From Prosopocoilus inquinatus (taxonomy: Eukaryota > Arthropoda > Insecta > Coleoptera > Lucanidae): DNA of 64,000 nt. This document shows positions 21,901 to 36,900 of the stretch, piece by piece. The notes under the pieces were generated by a model. The model made no database searches, had not been told where the DNA came from, and worked only from the letters and a program-made list of their open reading frames with translations. Both the position numbers and the translations under genes were made by a program. How positions within the stretch are numbered: position 1 is the stretch's first letter; each line of letters begins with the position of its first letter. Where the stretch lies: contig CM069874.1 of the NCBI GenBank assembly GCA_036172665.1, positions 47,970,707 to 48,034,706 of the forward strand. Reading direction: 5' to 3'.

Positions 21901-24900
21901 GATATTTATAGCAACTTTCTTATTTTAAATGGACGCCATATTGGATTTTTATACGATAAACTAGCATTTTCTTTTCTCGTTTCAACCATGTATAACAACC
22001 CATACTTAAATAAAAAAATATTAAAGAAATTCATATTTTTATTTTAGATCAAGCAAGCGAGGAAAAGTAAAAGTTTCTTTTACTTGTAAAACAAAAGAAA
22101 GTTATAATAAATGCTCACGGTACCTAGCCATTAATTCTGAAACACAATTGACATCGTTTTGTGGCAGTCCTGACATATCTTGCAGGATATTTCAATTAAT
22201 ACTATGAAATGCCTGTATAACTACTTCACGTAATTCGGCATTGTTGTTAAAATTTAAAATACTCCCATATTTTTATTTTTTACTGTGCTTCAGAAATGCA
22301 AGTCAATGGGTGTTAAATCCCAGGATCGGGGTGGCCACTGGTTAACTGTATTTGTAACTGTTACTATTCAAACGATGGTTTATTTGTGGGTATAGTAAAA
22401 AATAAAAAATGTGAGTATTTCAACTATAAAAACAAAAAATTACGTGAAACAGAGGTGCAGACATTTCGTAGTATTAATCGAAATATCCTACAAAGTACAA
22501 CCAGGAGTGTCGCAGAACGGTGTCAGTTGTGTTTCAAAGTTAATGGTCAGACACTGAGCATTTATTTTTATAACTTTCTTTTGTTTTACTTTTGTTTCGT
22601 AAGTAAAAGCAATTTTTGTTTTTCCTTGCTTGCTTGATTTAAAATAAAAATTAGTATTTTTTTAAATATTTTTTTATTTAAGTATTGGTTGTTATATGGC
22701 GTCCATTTAAAATATGAAAGTTACTATCAACATCTTGAAAACCACCACCTTGAATTTTATTTTGACTTAACTGTCGACTGTTTTTTTATCAAACCAAGTA
22801 ACTTTCATATTAAACTTTTTTTCATATTTCTTATAATTACGAAGTTATTAGACATTAAAGAAAATAGCGATTTTCAGTTTTTCTGCGATAATATCGGGAC
22901 TATTCGGAATTATCAAATTTAAAACGCCAAAACTTTAACCGTTTAACCAAATCTCTATCTTCGCTAATAAGAAAGTTACCAGTGGTAGCCTACTCAATCC
23001 GGGACACACTGTATTTTCGATCTAATGCAATAAAATATTTCGAGAAAATTACTGCCTTGATTGTGTTTTGATTTTTAACATTTTTATAGCATTTGAAATT
23101 TTCATTACGTCGTAACTATTTTTTTAAATAGAACTTCATGAGTTTCTTAGCTTAATTCAACAAAACATTTTTTTCTCAGTACGCTGATACCGAATACGTC
23201 ATATTTTCTTTGAAAGACATTCAAAATAAAGCGAGTGTAAAACTTCAATAAAACAAGCGTTTTAAATTACACTTTCAAAGAAATTATGAAGTATTCGGTA
23301 TCAACAGAAAAAAAAATCTGTTGAACTAAACTAAGAAACACATGAAGTTCTATTTAAAAAAAATAAGTTACGACCTAATAAGAATTTCAAATGCTATAAA
23401 CTGTTAAAAATCAAAATACAATCAAGGGAGTGATTTTCTCGAAATACTGAATTGCATTAGATCTAAAATATACCATTCATAGCTTCCTAGATTGAAAAAT
23501 AAAAAAGTTTTTTTTTTTCTTTGTGGACACCAAATTACGAAATAATACGTGCTCGGACTCGTAATGATTCGTAGATTTTCAATACGTAAAAATATATAGG
23601 GTATTCCATTTAAAACAAGAAAATTGATATCACTTCCAGCCAAACCGGAAGTTCTATGACGGGTAGCCGGATGTCCGAAAATTCAATTTGTTGCATAATT
23701 TATCGTTTCCAAATCTCATGTAGATCGATTCAAAAATAGAAATTGTAGAAGGGTAAATACGTGGCGTTGGACACCCGGTATTCCATTTAAAAAATAATAA
23801 ATTAGGTTTGTAACTTAATAAATAAATAAATAATAACTTAATAACTATATACAGAGTGTCACAGAGTTCCGTAAAAGTTCCATAACGTTCTTGTTAATCC
23901 AGATATCGACTCGATTTCTTTTTAATGCAATAGGAGCGCTTCTATTGCACATTTTAAGAATATCTTCGTGTGTAGATATACAGGATGTACACGTATTACA
24001 AAAATATCAAAGTTACGTTTCCTTAAATAATTAAAACATCCCATTTTGACTTTTGATGTGAGTTAATTTTTTCTTGAAAATTACCGGATGGAAGGTTCCA
24101 TTCAAAAATTCGTAACTTCTAACGATAACGCAACCGATTTTTTTTTTTCAGTTGATGCCCTAGTCTGCGGTCAACCAATCGAGATAAACCCGAGTCGTGA
24201 AAGGACGTTCCAAGACTTGCTACGATTTTTTCAATATGAATACAAATAACAAAAACTTTTTCAAATAGAACACTCTGTACATTTTCACACCATTCCATAG
24301 CGTTTTTGGACAAGCTTTTCAACGATATACAGTTTGTAGGGTCCAATTCTGATATTCGACGAGTTATTGAGAAGATAGTAATTTTTAGAAGTAAATATTT
24401 AATAAACAACTGAACAACAATGCACATCGAATAAAATATTAAACCAAAGAAATTGGCACTTTTTGACACAATACGTTTATAACTGATGTGAGATTGGTTT
24501 AAATTTTAATCGCTTTTCATTCTGACACCAGTGTTTTATTACATGTAGAAATTACTACTTTCTCAGTAACTCGTCGAATATCAGAATTGGGCGCTGCAAA
24601 CCATCCATCACTAAAAAACTTGTCAAAAACGCTATGGAATGGTGTGAAACTATACAGGTGTTCTATTTGAAAAAATAAAGTTTTTGTTATTTGTAGTTCA
24701 AATTTTGGAACATTCCTTCACGACTCGGCAATATCTCAAAAGATTGGCCACAGCCTTGGCATTGCCTGAAAAAAGAAAAGGTTGCGTTATCTTTAGTGGT
24801 TTAGAAATTAGGATTTTTTGAATGGAACCTTGCATCCGGGAATTTTCAAGAAAAAACTGGATCACAAAAAGTATGATTGATACGTAAAAGTGACTCAAAT

Positions 24901-27900
24901 AAATTTAACGCAGAATTTAGTGCAGAATTCAAAAGTGAAATCAAAATGGGGTTTCAATTAAAAAAAAAAAAGAAACATAACTTTGATATTTTATATGATA
25001 CCCTGTATACGAACGAAAATATTTTTACCTGCAATTTTCATCGGACAAGAATCAACTTCATTTATGAAAATAAAATATTTTTAAAATGTGCAATAGAGGC
25101 GCTTCTATTACATAAAAGAAAAGTTGAGTCTATACCTGGAATAGCAAAAAAGTTATGGAACTTCTAGGGCAGCCTGTAATTCAAAATATTGTTAAATTAC
25201 GCGAAATGAAAACCAACACAACCTTTGTTAAGGCATTTTCTTAATAAAATGAATTTAAATGGGCATTTTCACACATTTCTAGAGGTTTGTAATACCTGTA
25301 CAATCGAATACACATTCCAGGACAAAATAAGTATGGAAATCGCAATTTTTTCATGCATTGTTTTTCGCACAATCGCAAGAAAATTAAGGGATTACATAAA
25401 TTCACTTACCTCCACACTTATACAGTTATTGTAATCACTCACTCTGTTTTAATTTACAATTAAACGAATTTATTATAGACAAATAGAATAAAGCTTACTA
25501 AAATTAATGCATTCGCATACGGTAACTTTTATTCGATTAGCGAATTGTCAATGCATTAAAAGCCCAGGGCGCAGGTATCTCAGAACATAACAAAAACGCC
25601 TAAGCAGCGCATTACAGTTTTTTATCCGTGAATAACACTACGAAAAATATGACTTTTAATTTTAAAACGTTTTTAATATCGACAAGAGAATCTTTTTATA
25701 CTTGTATAAATTCCGTAACACAGAAAATTCTTTGTTTGAATCAGTGTTGAGCACAAATAAATTTCATTTGCAATTAAGGATTGACAATTAATTAATTGTA
25801 ATTGTAGAAATTTGCAATTGACAATTAATTAATTGTAATTGTAGGAACTCGCAATTTACAATTAATTAATTGTAATTGTACAAACTCACAATTAACAATT
25901 AATTAAAGGTCATTCCACGCGAACGGACATTCAAACACTTTCATCAACGTGAAAATATTATGTAAACTGAAGATAATTTTACCTGTGAACAAATTTAAAG
26001 TGCACTTTATAAAATAATTCAAAATTTTTGATTTAAAACTGTGTCCAATATTTCGAAACGTATCAGTCTGATATTTCAATACGTACCGGTAACCGAGACT
26101 CGATACTTATCGAAATTCGATACACAATGTCTAGTGTTGCTCATCTCTAATAATCAGATGGCGGATAGAAAAAAGTGTAACAGTTTACTATTGCAACGAA
26201 GCGATGCGATGTTATAAATAGATTGTGTACACGTCTCAACATATTTGCCGACGCAGCGCAGCGGTTTAGCTTTATGTAATAAAAAGAGATGAGATGGAGA
26301 TACACTAGGGCACACCGGTGCAGCCAGCGGAAAACGCTATAAGAATAAGAAGACAAAGAAGACAAAAACAAATTTTGAAAAAACCGATTTAGGACATTAA
26401 GAATTAGAACAAATAAAAAAGAAACCAAATAAAACTTGCAGAAAAATGAGAAACAAAAGAGAAATGAAAGAACAGCAACAAAATACGGGGCATGAAGTGA
26501 ACATTAAGAAAAAAAAAATCAAACTGAACGAAAAACGACAATTTACCGAATGTACCAAAAATTACGTAGAAAATAAAAACAAACTAAAAAGTCAATAATA
26601 CGATTGAAAAAAAGTTCACATCTGGGGTGGGCACAAAACAAATGAAAAAGAATGAACTAAAAAAGTCAATAAAATGCGAAAAATCAATCAATCAGTCAAT
26701 TTATTTCCTTAGATTACAAACATGTAATTCGGAAGAAGTCATAATTACACAGAACACAGATAACTAAACTAAGGGAAATCAATTCGACAAGAAAAACAAA
26801 AGAGAAACACAAAGTGCAGAAGCACAAAAAAACAAAAGAATATGGTCACGTTTAGAAATTCATGTTCAAAATTAGTTTTATTTTTTTGTTTTTATTCAAA
26901 ATTCAAATCGCGTATTTTATGATCAGATGGCGGATAGAAAAAAAGTGTAACAGTTTACTATTGCAACGAAGCGGTGCGATAATATAAATAAATTGTGTAC
27001 ACGCCTCAACATATTTGCCGGCGCAGCGCGTCTAGCCGATAGTGAACAATCGGTAAGCCAAAGAAATAATGCATTCATTAGGACTGCATGATTCACAATA
27101 ATGTCGCGGTTGACTGCGATGCTCATACTTAATTCAAATCACCTAAATTGTTGTTTCTAAATTCAAGAAAGAACTATTATTAGCTTCTGGAATTATATTC
27201 ACGTTTTACCGTGACGATATTAGACTGATTGATTAAAAATCACGTATAAGCGGGCGGAACATTTAATGCTTCGATTTAGACCCCCACGTCGAGTCGAACT
27301 GCCGCTGTCTCAAACTGGTTTCAGGCAGTTCACTTTCTTGATTCCGCTGTTTGCTAATAATAATTAAAGAAAATAGTTTACGAATAGGACATTCCGTAAT
27401 TGTTCTGTCCGTTACGCAAATTATTGTCTGGAGATATTTTTCTGGGGTAGTTTACTCATTTCAGGCACCCTTCAGTGTTGGAGCTACAATAATTCGACAC
27501 TGCTTCCCCTTCAACGGCGAGGAGAAGTTAAAAAATTGTATTATTATAAAGAAACAAACAGTAAACGTGTGATTATCTAATAATACAATTTTTTAACTTC
27601 AATGGAAACCCAACTCTATCCTTGAAAAAAATTATTTGCGGTCCTATATTTACTAAGACTTTTTTGTTTCCCTTGGCGGGTACTATTCATGGTTACAGTA
27701 TCCGAATGTTTTTTTTTTAAACACCCGGTATATAACCGATACGTATTTAAATATCGGATCGATATGTTTCGAATTAGACTCATGTTTAAAAGAAAAATTA
27801 TTATTTATTTTATAAGTACTTTATTCATTGACAAAATTTTAATTATTCTGCCTGTTCGAAGGTTCAACTCGTTTTTCAATCTTCTACGTTAAACGTGTCG

Positions 27901-30900
27901 GAATATCGATATCCGATATTTCGATACTTCCATATATAATGCCGGGCCATAAATTAATAAATGTCGCTTGCATGAAACCGTTCAATTATTGCCATCATAT
28001 TCAGTTACACCCTGTAAAATAACAGTCTCCCCTATACTATAAATTTCAAAATACAAAACTAATTTGGAAATTTCAAGTTTCTTTCAAAATAAAAATAAAT
28101 CGGAGACAGACGAATGAAAATCTAACACGATATTTTTAGGACTTTGGCCTTTATGAAAATGTGAACAAAATTAAAATCTTTTTGCATTGTACCGAGCGAT
28201 CGAACTTACGAAACATTCGGTATCTCATTTTTTTTAATGGAACGACGTAGAAATGGATAGCACTTAAATTTAGCTTTCTGCTGATATCAGGTTATACACC
28301 TTTAGTTTTAACAATTTCGTCACTAGAAAATTTCTTTTTACAAGTACCAAGAGAAATTCAAAGAAAATGTTTTTAAGTATCTGAGTTGACCGCAATGGGT
28401 CGCAATCAATAGGGGCATCAATAAAAATTAATTTTCCTCGCAAAAGTCTCAGAATAAGTTGCAGTATCGTACGCATGCTGCATCGTATCACCGTTAATAA
28501 GGTGGAGAAAACAGTTGAATTATTTACTTTAAAAAATATCATAGCTTCTGTACTCTTTAAAGAAATTAACGAACTTCGGCTCACTCAAAAGAGTATTTTA
28601 AGCTGATTTAAAGTTTCTATTCAAAGACTACAATTAATTTGTAATAAAGTAGCATGAGGGCGCTATTTGCGATAGTAATTTTTCCCAGTTTTTCAAAAAA
28701 GTTTAAATGGAAAGGTGTGTTTCTTTTGCAACAATTACAAAGCCTCCAGAATGGTAAATATTAAGGGAAAACCCGAAATTATTATCTTTTTTCATTCTCG
28801 AGTTATTATCAAATATGTCCATTAATTGATGATGTTAGCGGACGAGAAACAAATAGAGAAACAACAATAATTAAACACTAAATAAAAGCAATGAATAATA
28901 ATCATGCACTTTGATCAACAAAGTTTCACTGTGTCGCTACACAATTTTTTTTAATGTTCGCATAGAGTTGTGTAGAAATTATTATTGATATCCTTACGGA
29001 TAGTAAACGACTATTTCGAAATGAAAGGTGGATAACATTTTGAAACTATTTTAGGTACAGACCTTCAATCATTGTTGATTACAATGTATTCCATAAATTA
29101 TCAAAGTGCTTTCCGTCATTTAACACTTTATTTTTCATTACTTTTATTTAGTGCCAGTGTTTTTCTCATTTATGTGTTTGTTTGCTGTATTGTTCTTTTA
29201 TTTAAACACTAGGCTTTCAGAAACAACTACATGCATTTAAACAGATTAAGATCTTTTTATTTACCTCAAAATGAAAAATGTTACTCGATAGCATTTGTTT
29301 GAGCTTTTAGGTTCGTTTTTATCTTCAGTTAATAGACTCGTTTGGTAATATCTCGAGAACGAAAAAAGTTATCAATAGAGAGCGGATTTATATGCGAGTA
29401 ATTTTGATGAAATATGCGCATATATATGCACTAAAAAATGATGAAATATGCACATATATATGCACTAAAAATGGCGAAATATGTGCAAGATAGGCCGAAC
29501 ACTTCAAATAATGCAATAACTGGTCTACTGTGTTTTATGGGCATTCTTATTCAAATAAAAAACATTATATTTTATACAATTTATTTACATTTATTTGTAA
29601 ACGCTTATATGAAGGAAGTATGTATATTATGTATGTACATTATTAAGTAAATATTATAACGACTAAAAAAATCTTCGATTATAATTTACAACAATGTGTT
29701 TTTCCAAGTTCTCTACCAGGAAATTTTGCCTTTTATCTGACAAAATATTTTTATAAATTGAAAAACTCCTTTCAACATCCACGGAGGTAATTGGGGCATA
29801 TTTAAAGTGACTCATAGCTGAAAATTCTACACTTAAGTCAATTTCAAAGTTTCCATTCAAAATTTCGTAAATTTCCTCAAGGGTTTTGAAGCCGCTATTT
29901 TTATCTAAAACGGATAAACATTTTTTATTTACTGAACTGCCGATTTTACCTGGAACTTTTGAAATATTCTCTTTAAATTCTTTAACAATTTTAACGGATT
30001 CTATTAAAGACATTTTCGGTTTTTCTAAATTGTTTATAGTTTGTATTACAAAACTGTAATGCATTTTGATGAAGTTCAGTTGATTTGCCAATGAAGTTTT
30101 TGTTACAATATTTTGTGCCTTTGCAATAGCAGCACTATCTTGGGCATTAAACTCTACAACCAATTCCTTAATTGCTACAAAATGTTCAGCATAAAACATT
30201 GCCGCTTCCAACCAAGTTCCCCACCTAGTCAACACTGGTTCGGGAGGTAAAGGTACATTCGGCAATTTTTCCCTGTACAACTGAACTCGTAGGGGACTTT
30301 TGACAAATATTTTTTTAATGGTACTAATTAGTAGATTTATATCAGAAAATTCGCATCTAATATGTTCAGCTACTCTGTTACATCCATGAGCTAAACAACT
30401 CACGTGAACTAAATTTTTATAAATTGTTTTAAATTGCTGCCCGGCTTTAACCATGTAAGGGGCAGCATCTGATACCATAAGTAAAATTTTTTCAGTAGGA
30501 ACTACACATTAGGTGAGAAAAATTTCATAAAACATTCATTAACAGATCTTAAAATACTTAAATGATTAGTTTTGTCTAACTGTGTACAGGCTATTAAATA
30601 AGATTCACTAGGTTTATCTTCCCGCAAAGACCCTATTAACAAATTTACAATGTAACGCCCACAAGAATCAGTAGTTTCATCCACAATAAAATAAATATAT
30701 TGATTTTCTACGATTTTCTTGACTTCTTTTAGAGTATCGTTGTAGATGCGAGGCACGTAATTTTTTCTTAACGTACTTTCATCGGGAACATTTTTCTTGG
30801 TATATTTTTCCAAAAAACTTTTAAAAATAGAATTTTGCAGTTTTTTCAAAGGTATGTTTGCACAAATAATCGCCTCGCATAAATCAGCATTAAATTCTTG

Positions 30901-33900
30901 TTGTTCATTAGATGAAGTCATCAACGACGGTCCACTGTCTAAGGGTAATTGAAATGTTTTCGATTCATTCATCTTCTTGCATTTTGACTTGTGTAGTTCT
31001 GTCCCGACATGTTGTGTGACCGAAAATTTTCGTTGGGTTGGTATCTACAACAAGAACTTGAATTTTTTTAAACTGTCTGAACTTTCAATATTCAAGAACC
31101 AAGCAAATATTTACCTAAGGAGGAAGAAAACAAACTTAAAACTTACCATTTTACTACAGACTTTACAGAATACGCTTCCATTGGTGTAAGTAAGCTCGGG
31201 ATAGCTTCTGATCCAGGAATTAACCAGGCTCGAATTGTCTTTCGGCATATTGCACTTCTCACCAAACAAAAATACTTTTACGGAAGAACTAAACGTTCGC
31301 AGCAATAACCGACTAATAATCCGTGAAGAAGTGATGAAACAATATTGCAAACATGAACGCCCCACCGCATCGTTAAGAAAGTACTTGGAAATCCCTAATT
31401 CACTACTTGGAAAATTCTGCCTGCTTAAGCCTAAGAAGGGTGTAAACTAGACCCTAATTAATGCAACAACATGTTCTGACGAATTAAGAATTCAGGAAAA
31501 TATTTACTCACTTCGACACAAATTCTTTCAAATATGCATATATATGCACGTTTTTAAGAAATATGCGAAAATTGAACAAAATGCTCAAATATGCAAAATA
31601 TGCATGCAATATGCATTTAGCATAGAATCCGCTCTTTAGTTATAAGCCATGAAACTTAAAAGTTATGTAAAATTTAGAAAATGGAAAGCTTAAGTTGATC
31701 CTGCATTTAGTTCATCGGCGGCATTGTTGTTTTCGTTTAGTCCACAGCTAATTTACATTGTCTGATGAATTGAAAAAAGAAAAATTAGAGGAAACTTTTA
31801 GTGTCTACTAATTTTTGCTTTCGACCGTAACGAGGGCTAACGTTTTAGCGGTAGCGTTTTAAGTTCAATTTACAAATTGACACACGTTTGCGCAAAAGTA
31901 AACATTTGCGAAAACGCTATCGCAATGTGCATAAATCATTTTGCTGATTAGGTCTCAATTAAGGCCGAAATAATTACCCAGATGATGTTTGATACTACAC
32001 TCTTAGCTCGTCCCCTACCTGCTGGTCAAGTAACAAGGTTAGCACATGTATTTGTTGCAGGTACTTCCCCCGTCCAACCAAAGATCAGACTTTGATGTCC
32101 TTCTTAACTTCTAGTCAATTTACAAGGGCAAACGCCGAATTAGACAGGGAAAACGCACACTTCAGTATTTCAGAGGCGATGATTTCAGCCATGGAGCAGA
32201 TTCGATGTCGTCGCGAGTTTAAACTAGCCGATGAACAAGGTGAAGACAGTGATGAGGAGATTAACAATCTCAAGCAACGTATCAGAATGCGACGCAGGGA
32301 AAAGCTTGAAGAAAAACAGAATAGAATTTGGGAAGGTTCTATTTTAAGCGACAAAGCAGAAAGTAAGTTATTTACACTCAAAAATAAAATAAAAATAAGA
32401 TCTGGTATGTGACAGGATTTTACCAGACATGTACCATTTTTTTTTCTTTTTTAATTTGGTCTATCTACATAATTTAATTTAGTATCATTCTCTGCACAAT
32501 AAAGCATGGCATTATTAATGAAGAATAAAATTTTTATTGCAGCAACTACGGAAGTCAGTTCCTGTTCCACGTCACCAGGTAATAATTCTGCAAGTTCTGA
32601 AGACGTCGACGATTTGGAAATCGATGAAGCTTCTAACTTATCTGATAATTGTGGTCTCTCTATGTCTATGGCCTCTCTCTACTCAGAGGCAGATCTTCTT
32701 AAGAGGCCTCGAGGTGCTCCTGATGGTGCCTCAGATATTTTATCAGCTGAAGGAGTGGCACTTTCACTCATTAGTAGATTTAGTGACCGACAACTGCCAA
32801 GGTAATAGTTGAATTGCCTTGCAGTACTAAAGCAACTGACGGTTTATTATCACAGGGCATCAGAACTGGAATGGTTGGTTTCGGAAGAAGATGCCCCTCA
32901 AACCCTCTTGCCTTTACCAAAGAGCTGGCCTATAAGTCCCGATGACTCCGAAAATGCAGCAGTTACTCCTCTACGTGGTACGTGGGAATGGGCGCCACCT
33001 CGACCTCAGATAATTTTTACCTTACATTTATCACCATCGTAAGTCTCGACTAACATTGTAAATTGCAAATTTATGTTGTAACTTTAGTTAAACTTACTAT
33101 TTTAGGAGAAAAATTTTGATGGCAAAACAAAATTATCGATGTGCTGGTTGCGGCATGAAAGTAGCTGCACAGTATGCAACTAAGTACAGATATTGTCATT
33201 ATTTAGGTAAATATTTTTGCACCGGATGTCATACGAATCAAGTTGCTTTAATTCCAGCGAGAGTCATACAAAAGTGGGATTTTACAGGGTAAGATAGTAA
33301 TGATTCTCACAAAACTTGTTCATAAATTTTGTTTTTTTTTTTGAATAGTTATCCCGTGTCTTCGTTTTCATATCGTTTACTTGAACAGATGTACACTGAT
33401 CCATTGTTTAGAGTATTTGAGTTGAATAAAAATATTTCAAGAAGGTCGAAGAATCTCGTCGTGTGCCGGAGATATCGTCTGGGTTTATATTATATGAAGG
33501 ACTTTATATTAAGCTGTAGATTTGCTGAAACGTAAGTAAATTTTATTTATCAGTGCCGGAGCAATCAAACCAAAGCAGATAAATCCGTTCTAAACTTTAT
33601 CTTATGTTGGGGTTGAAAAGAACAACTTGCTTTACTTTAATCACTATGATTTATTAGCAGAGTTTAGCGGGACAAAACACTTTTAAGGCCCGTTTCTCAG
33701 TCGCAGTCTAACCTTAACCTCCTATTTATTCCCATAGTAACGATTATAAAAATAATTATTTCGATAGGAATCAACTGAAGAATAAAGTTGAACTAACACG
33801 GAGAAAATGGCCTTTCGTATTAAATATGTGATAGCGTGTACCGCTCTCCGTTTCGTACTGTACTGTAGCGACCTACTGGAGCAGAAACATGATTTGTGCT

Positions 33901-36900
33901 GAGGAAATTAACTTGCAGCATAGCCAACAACTTCAGTCGAACAGAGAATATTTAGAACAACAAATAGAGAAACAAGAGTAATTAAACACTAAATAAAAGG
34001 AATTAATAATAATCATGCACTGTGATCAACAAAGTTTCACTGTGTCGCTATAAAATGTTTTTTTATTGTTCGCATAGAGTTGTGTAGAAATTATTATTGA
34101 TATCCTTACGGATAGTAAACGACTATTTCGAAATGAAAGGTGGATAACATTTTGATACTATTTTAGGTGCAGACCTTCAATCATTGTTGATTACAATGTA
34201 TTCCATAAATATTCAAAGTGATTTCCGTCATTTAACATTTTATTGTTCATTACTTTTATTTAGTGCCAGTATTTTTCTCATTTATGTGTTTGTTTGCTGT
34301 ATTGTTCTTTTATTTAAATACTAGGCTTTCAGAAACAACTACATGCATTTAAACAGATTATGATCTTTTTACTTACCTCAAAATGAAAAGTGTTACTCGA
34401 TAGCATTTGCTTGAGCTTTTAGGTTCGTTTTTATCTTCAATTAATGGACTCATTTGGAAATATATCGAGAACGAAAAAAGTTATCAATTTCAATTTTTCA
34501 TTAATATGTTCTTCTAATTGGATGCTTTGTAATCACCGTAAAAAAATACGCCTTTCCATTTAAATTCTTTTGGGAAACTAGGAAAAACTATTACTTTTGC
34601 AAACAGCGCCCTCTAACTACTGTATAACAAAGTAGCCGGAGTCGTTGAATGGAAACTTTAAATCAGCTTAAAATTGAGACTTTTGTTAGTAAAATTAATT
34701 TTTATTGTTGAGCCCTTTGATTGCGCCCTCTTGCGGCTAACTCAGAAACTTAAAAATATTTTCTTTGAATTTCTCTTGGTCACTTTGACACTAAATATTT
34801 TTCTCCTGAAGCTGCAGGTATTACGGTTTGCCATATACCGCCGATTGCCGCCCATCTTGAAACACCCGGTATATATTTGATAATAGTTTAATTGAGTCGG
34901 TGATTTGAGGGCTCAGTTTGAACGTTTTTGCGTGGCTAGGACCTATGCAAACATTCGCTTGAATACTAAGTCCCTAAGTTTTGCAAACAGCGCCCTCTAA
35001 CTACTCTGTATAACAAAGTAGCCGGAGTCGTTGAATGAAAACCCTAAATGATTATCTTTTTTTGTTATGGAGTTGTTATAAAATATATCCATTAATTGAT
35101 GATATTAGCGGAAGGAGAAAGTTCAACCAAATGCTATCGAGCATTACTTTTAATTCCAAGGTTAAATACTGCCTACAAAAGTTCTTTTATTAATGTTAGG
35201 AGATTATTTAGAAGCATTTAAATGTTTTTGTGAACGGAAAATATTTAAACACAACAACAAATAGAGAAAGAAGAATAATTCAAACATTAAATAAAAGCAA
35301 TAAACAATAATCATGCACTGTGATCAACAAAATTTCGCTGTTCCGCTATACAATACTTTTTATTGTCCGCATGAAGTTGTGTAGAAATTACTATTGATAA
35401 GCAATTATTTCAAAATGAAAAATGGACAATATTTTAGGTGCAGACCTTCATCAGACATCATTATTGATTACAACGTATTTCATACAGGGTGTTCATGGGA
35501 ATCCGCTACAATAGCTAACTTTCTTATTTGTATTTTTATGAAGTAACTTAAATTAGGAAATTTTAGGACTTCTCCTTCTCGTTTTTACGGTGCTTTCAAA
35601 AAAAACAAATGACAATCAGGTTTTCGAGATTTTCAATTGTTTTTAACTTTTTTAAATGGAATGTTAGGTTTTTTTATCATCGCATCGCGTTCAGGATGTT
35701 AAATTAATTATGTCTCTAAAATATCATCTCCCAAAGTCTACTATTTTATAAATGATTTAGTAACAAAATCTTGGTGTTCACGGGAAATGGCCACAATAGC
35801 TAACTTTTTTATTTGAAATTTTACGAAGTGTCGCGCTTTCAATATTTGGACCCAAGGCTTTTTAATTTGAACTAAATTTAAACAAATTTTGAATCATGAC
35901 AGTTCACAAAGGTCTGACAGTTTGAACACACTTACTTTATTCTCTTGTTTCAACGCGCACCATATTGTATTCCTGAATAAAAAGACTATCGTAACGATAC
36001 ACTTCTTCCCGCGAATATCAAAACTGAATTATTTATGAAATATTCTGTTTTGAGATATATTATTTCACAGACGTACTTAATTTGACATTCTGAATGCGAT
36101 TTCATGATAGAAAACGAAATGTTCCATTTAAAAAAGTGGAAAACAATTGAAAATCTCAAAAACCTGATAGTCATTTGTTTTTCCAAAGGTACCATAAAAT
36201 CGAGCTGGGAAGGTCCTGAAACTGTTCTAATTTAAGTTACTTCGTGAAACTTCAAATAAAAAAGTTAGCTATTGTAGCCATTTCCCGTGAACACCGACAT
36301 TTTGTTACTAAATTGTTTCTAAATTAGTAGGCTTTGGGAGATGATATTTTAGAGTCGTCATTAATTTGACATCCTGAACGCGATACAATGATAAAAAACC
36401 TAACATTCCATTTAAACAACTTGAAAACATCTGAAAATCTCGAAAACCTGATTGTCATTTGTTTTTCCGAAAGCACCGTAAAAACGAGGAGAAGAAGTCC
36501 TAAAACTTTTCTAATTTTAGTTACTTCGTAAAAATACAAATCAGAGAGTTAGCTATTGTAGCGGATTCCCGTGAACACCCTGTATATGTTCAAAGTGATT
36601 TCCGTCATTTAACATTTTGTTGTTCATTACTTTTATTTAGTGCCAGTGTTTTTCTCATTTATGTGTTTATTGTTTGCTGTATTGTTCTTTTATTTAAATT
36701 TTTAATTCTCAAAAACAACTACATGCATTTAAACAGATTAATGTCTTTCTATTTACATCAAAATAGAGAGTTACTCCATAGCATTTGTTTGAGCTTTTAG
36801 GTTAGTTTTTATCTTCAGTTAATAGACCATTTGATAATAACTCGAGAACAAAAAAGTTATCAATTTGGGGTTTTATCAAAATGTTCTTCAGATTGGATGT

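Noticed and set aside
25787..25912. CRISPR-like array
   Set aside because: Only three and a half units with diverged short spacers in a eukaryotic, hAT-like context; it is a tandem repeat.
26147..27126. Tyr/Phe/Leu-rich - strand frames
   Set aside because: They arise from the A-rich repeat read on its T-rich strand and from the 110-bp direct repeats; they resemble membrane proteins only through base bias.
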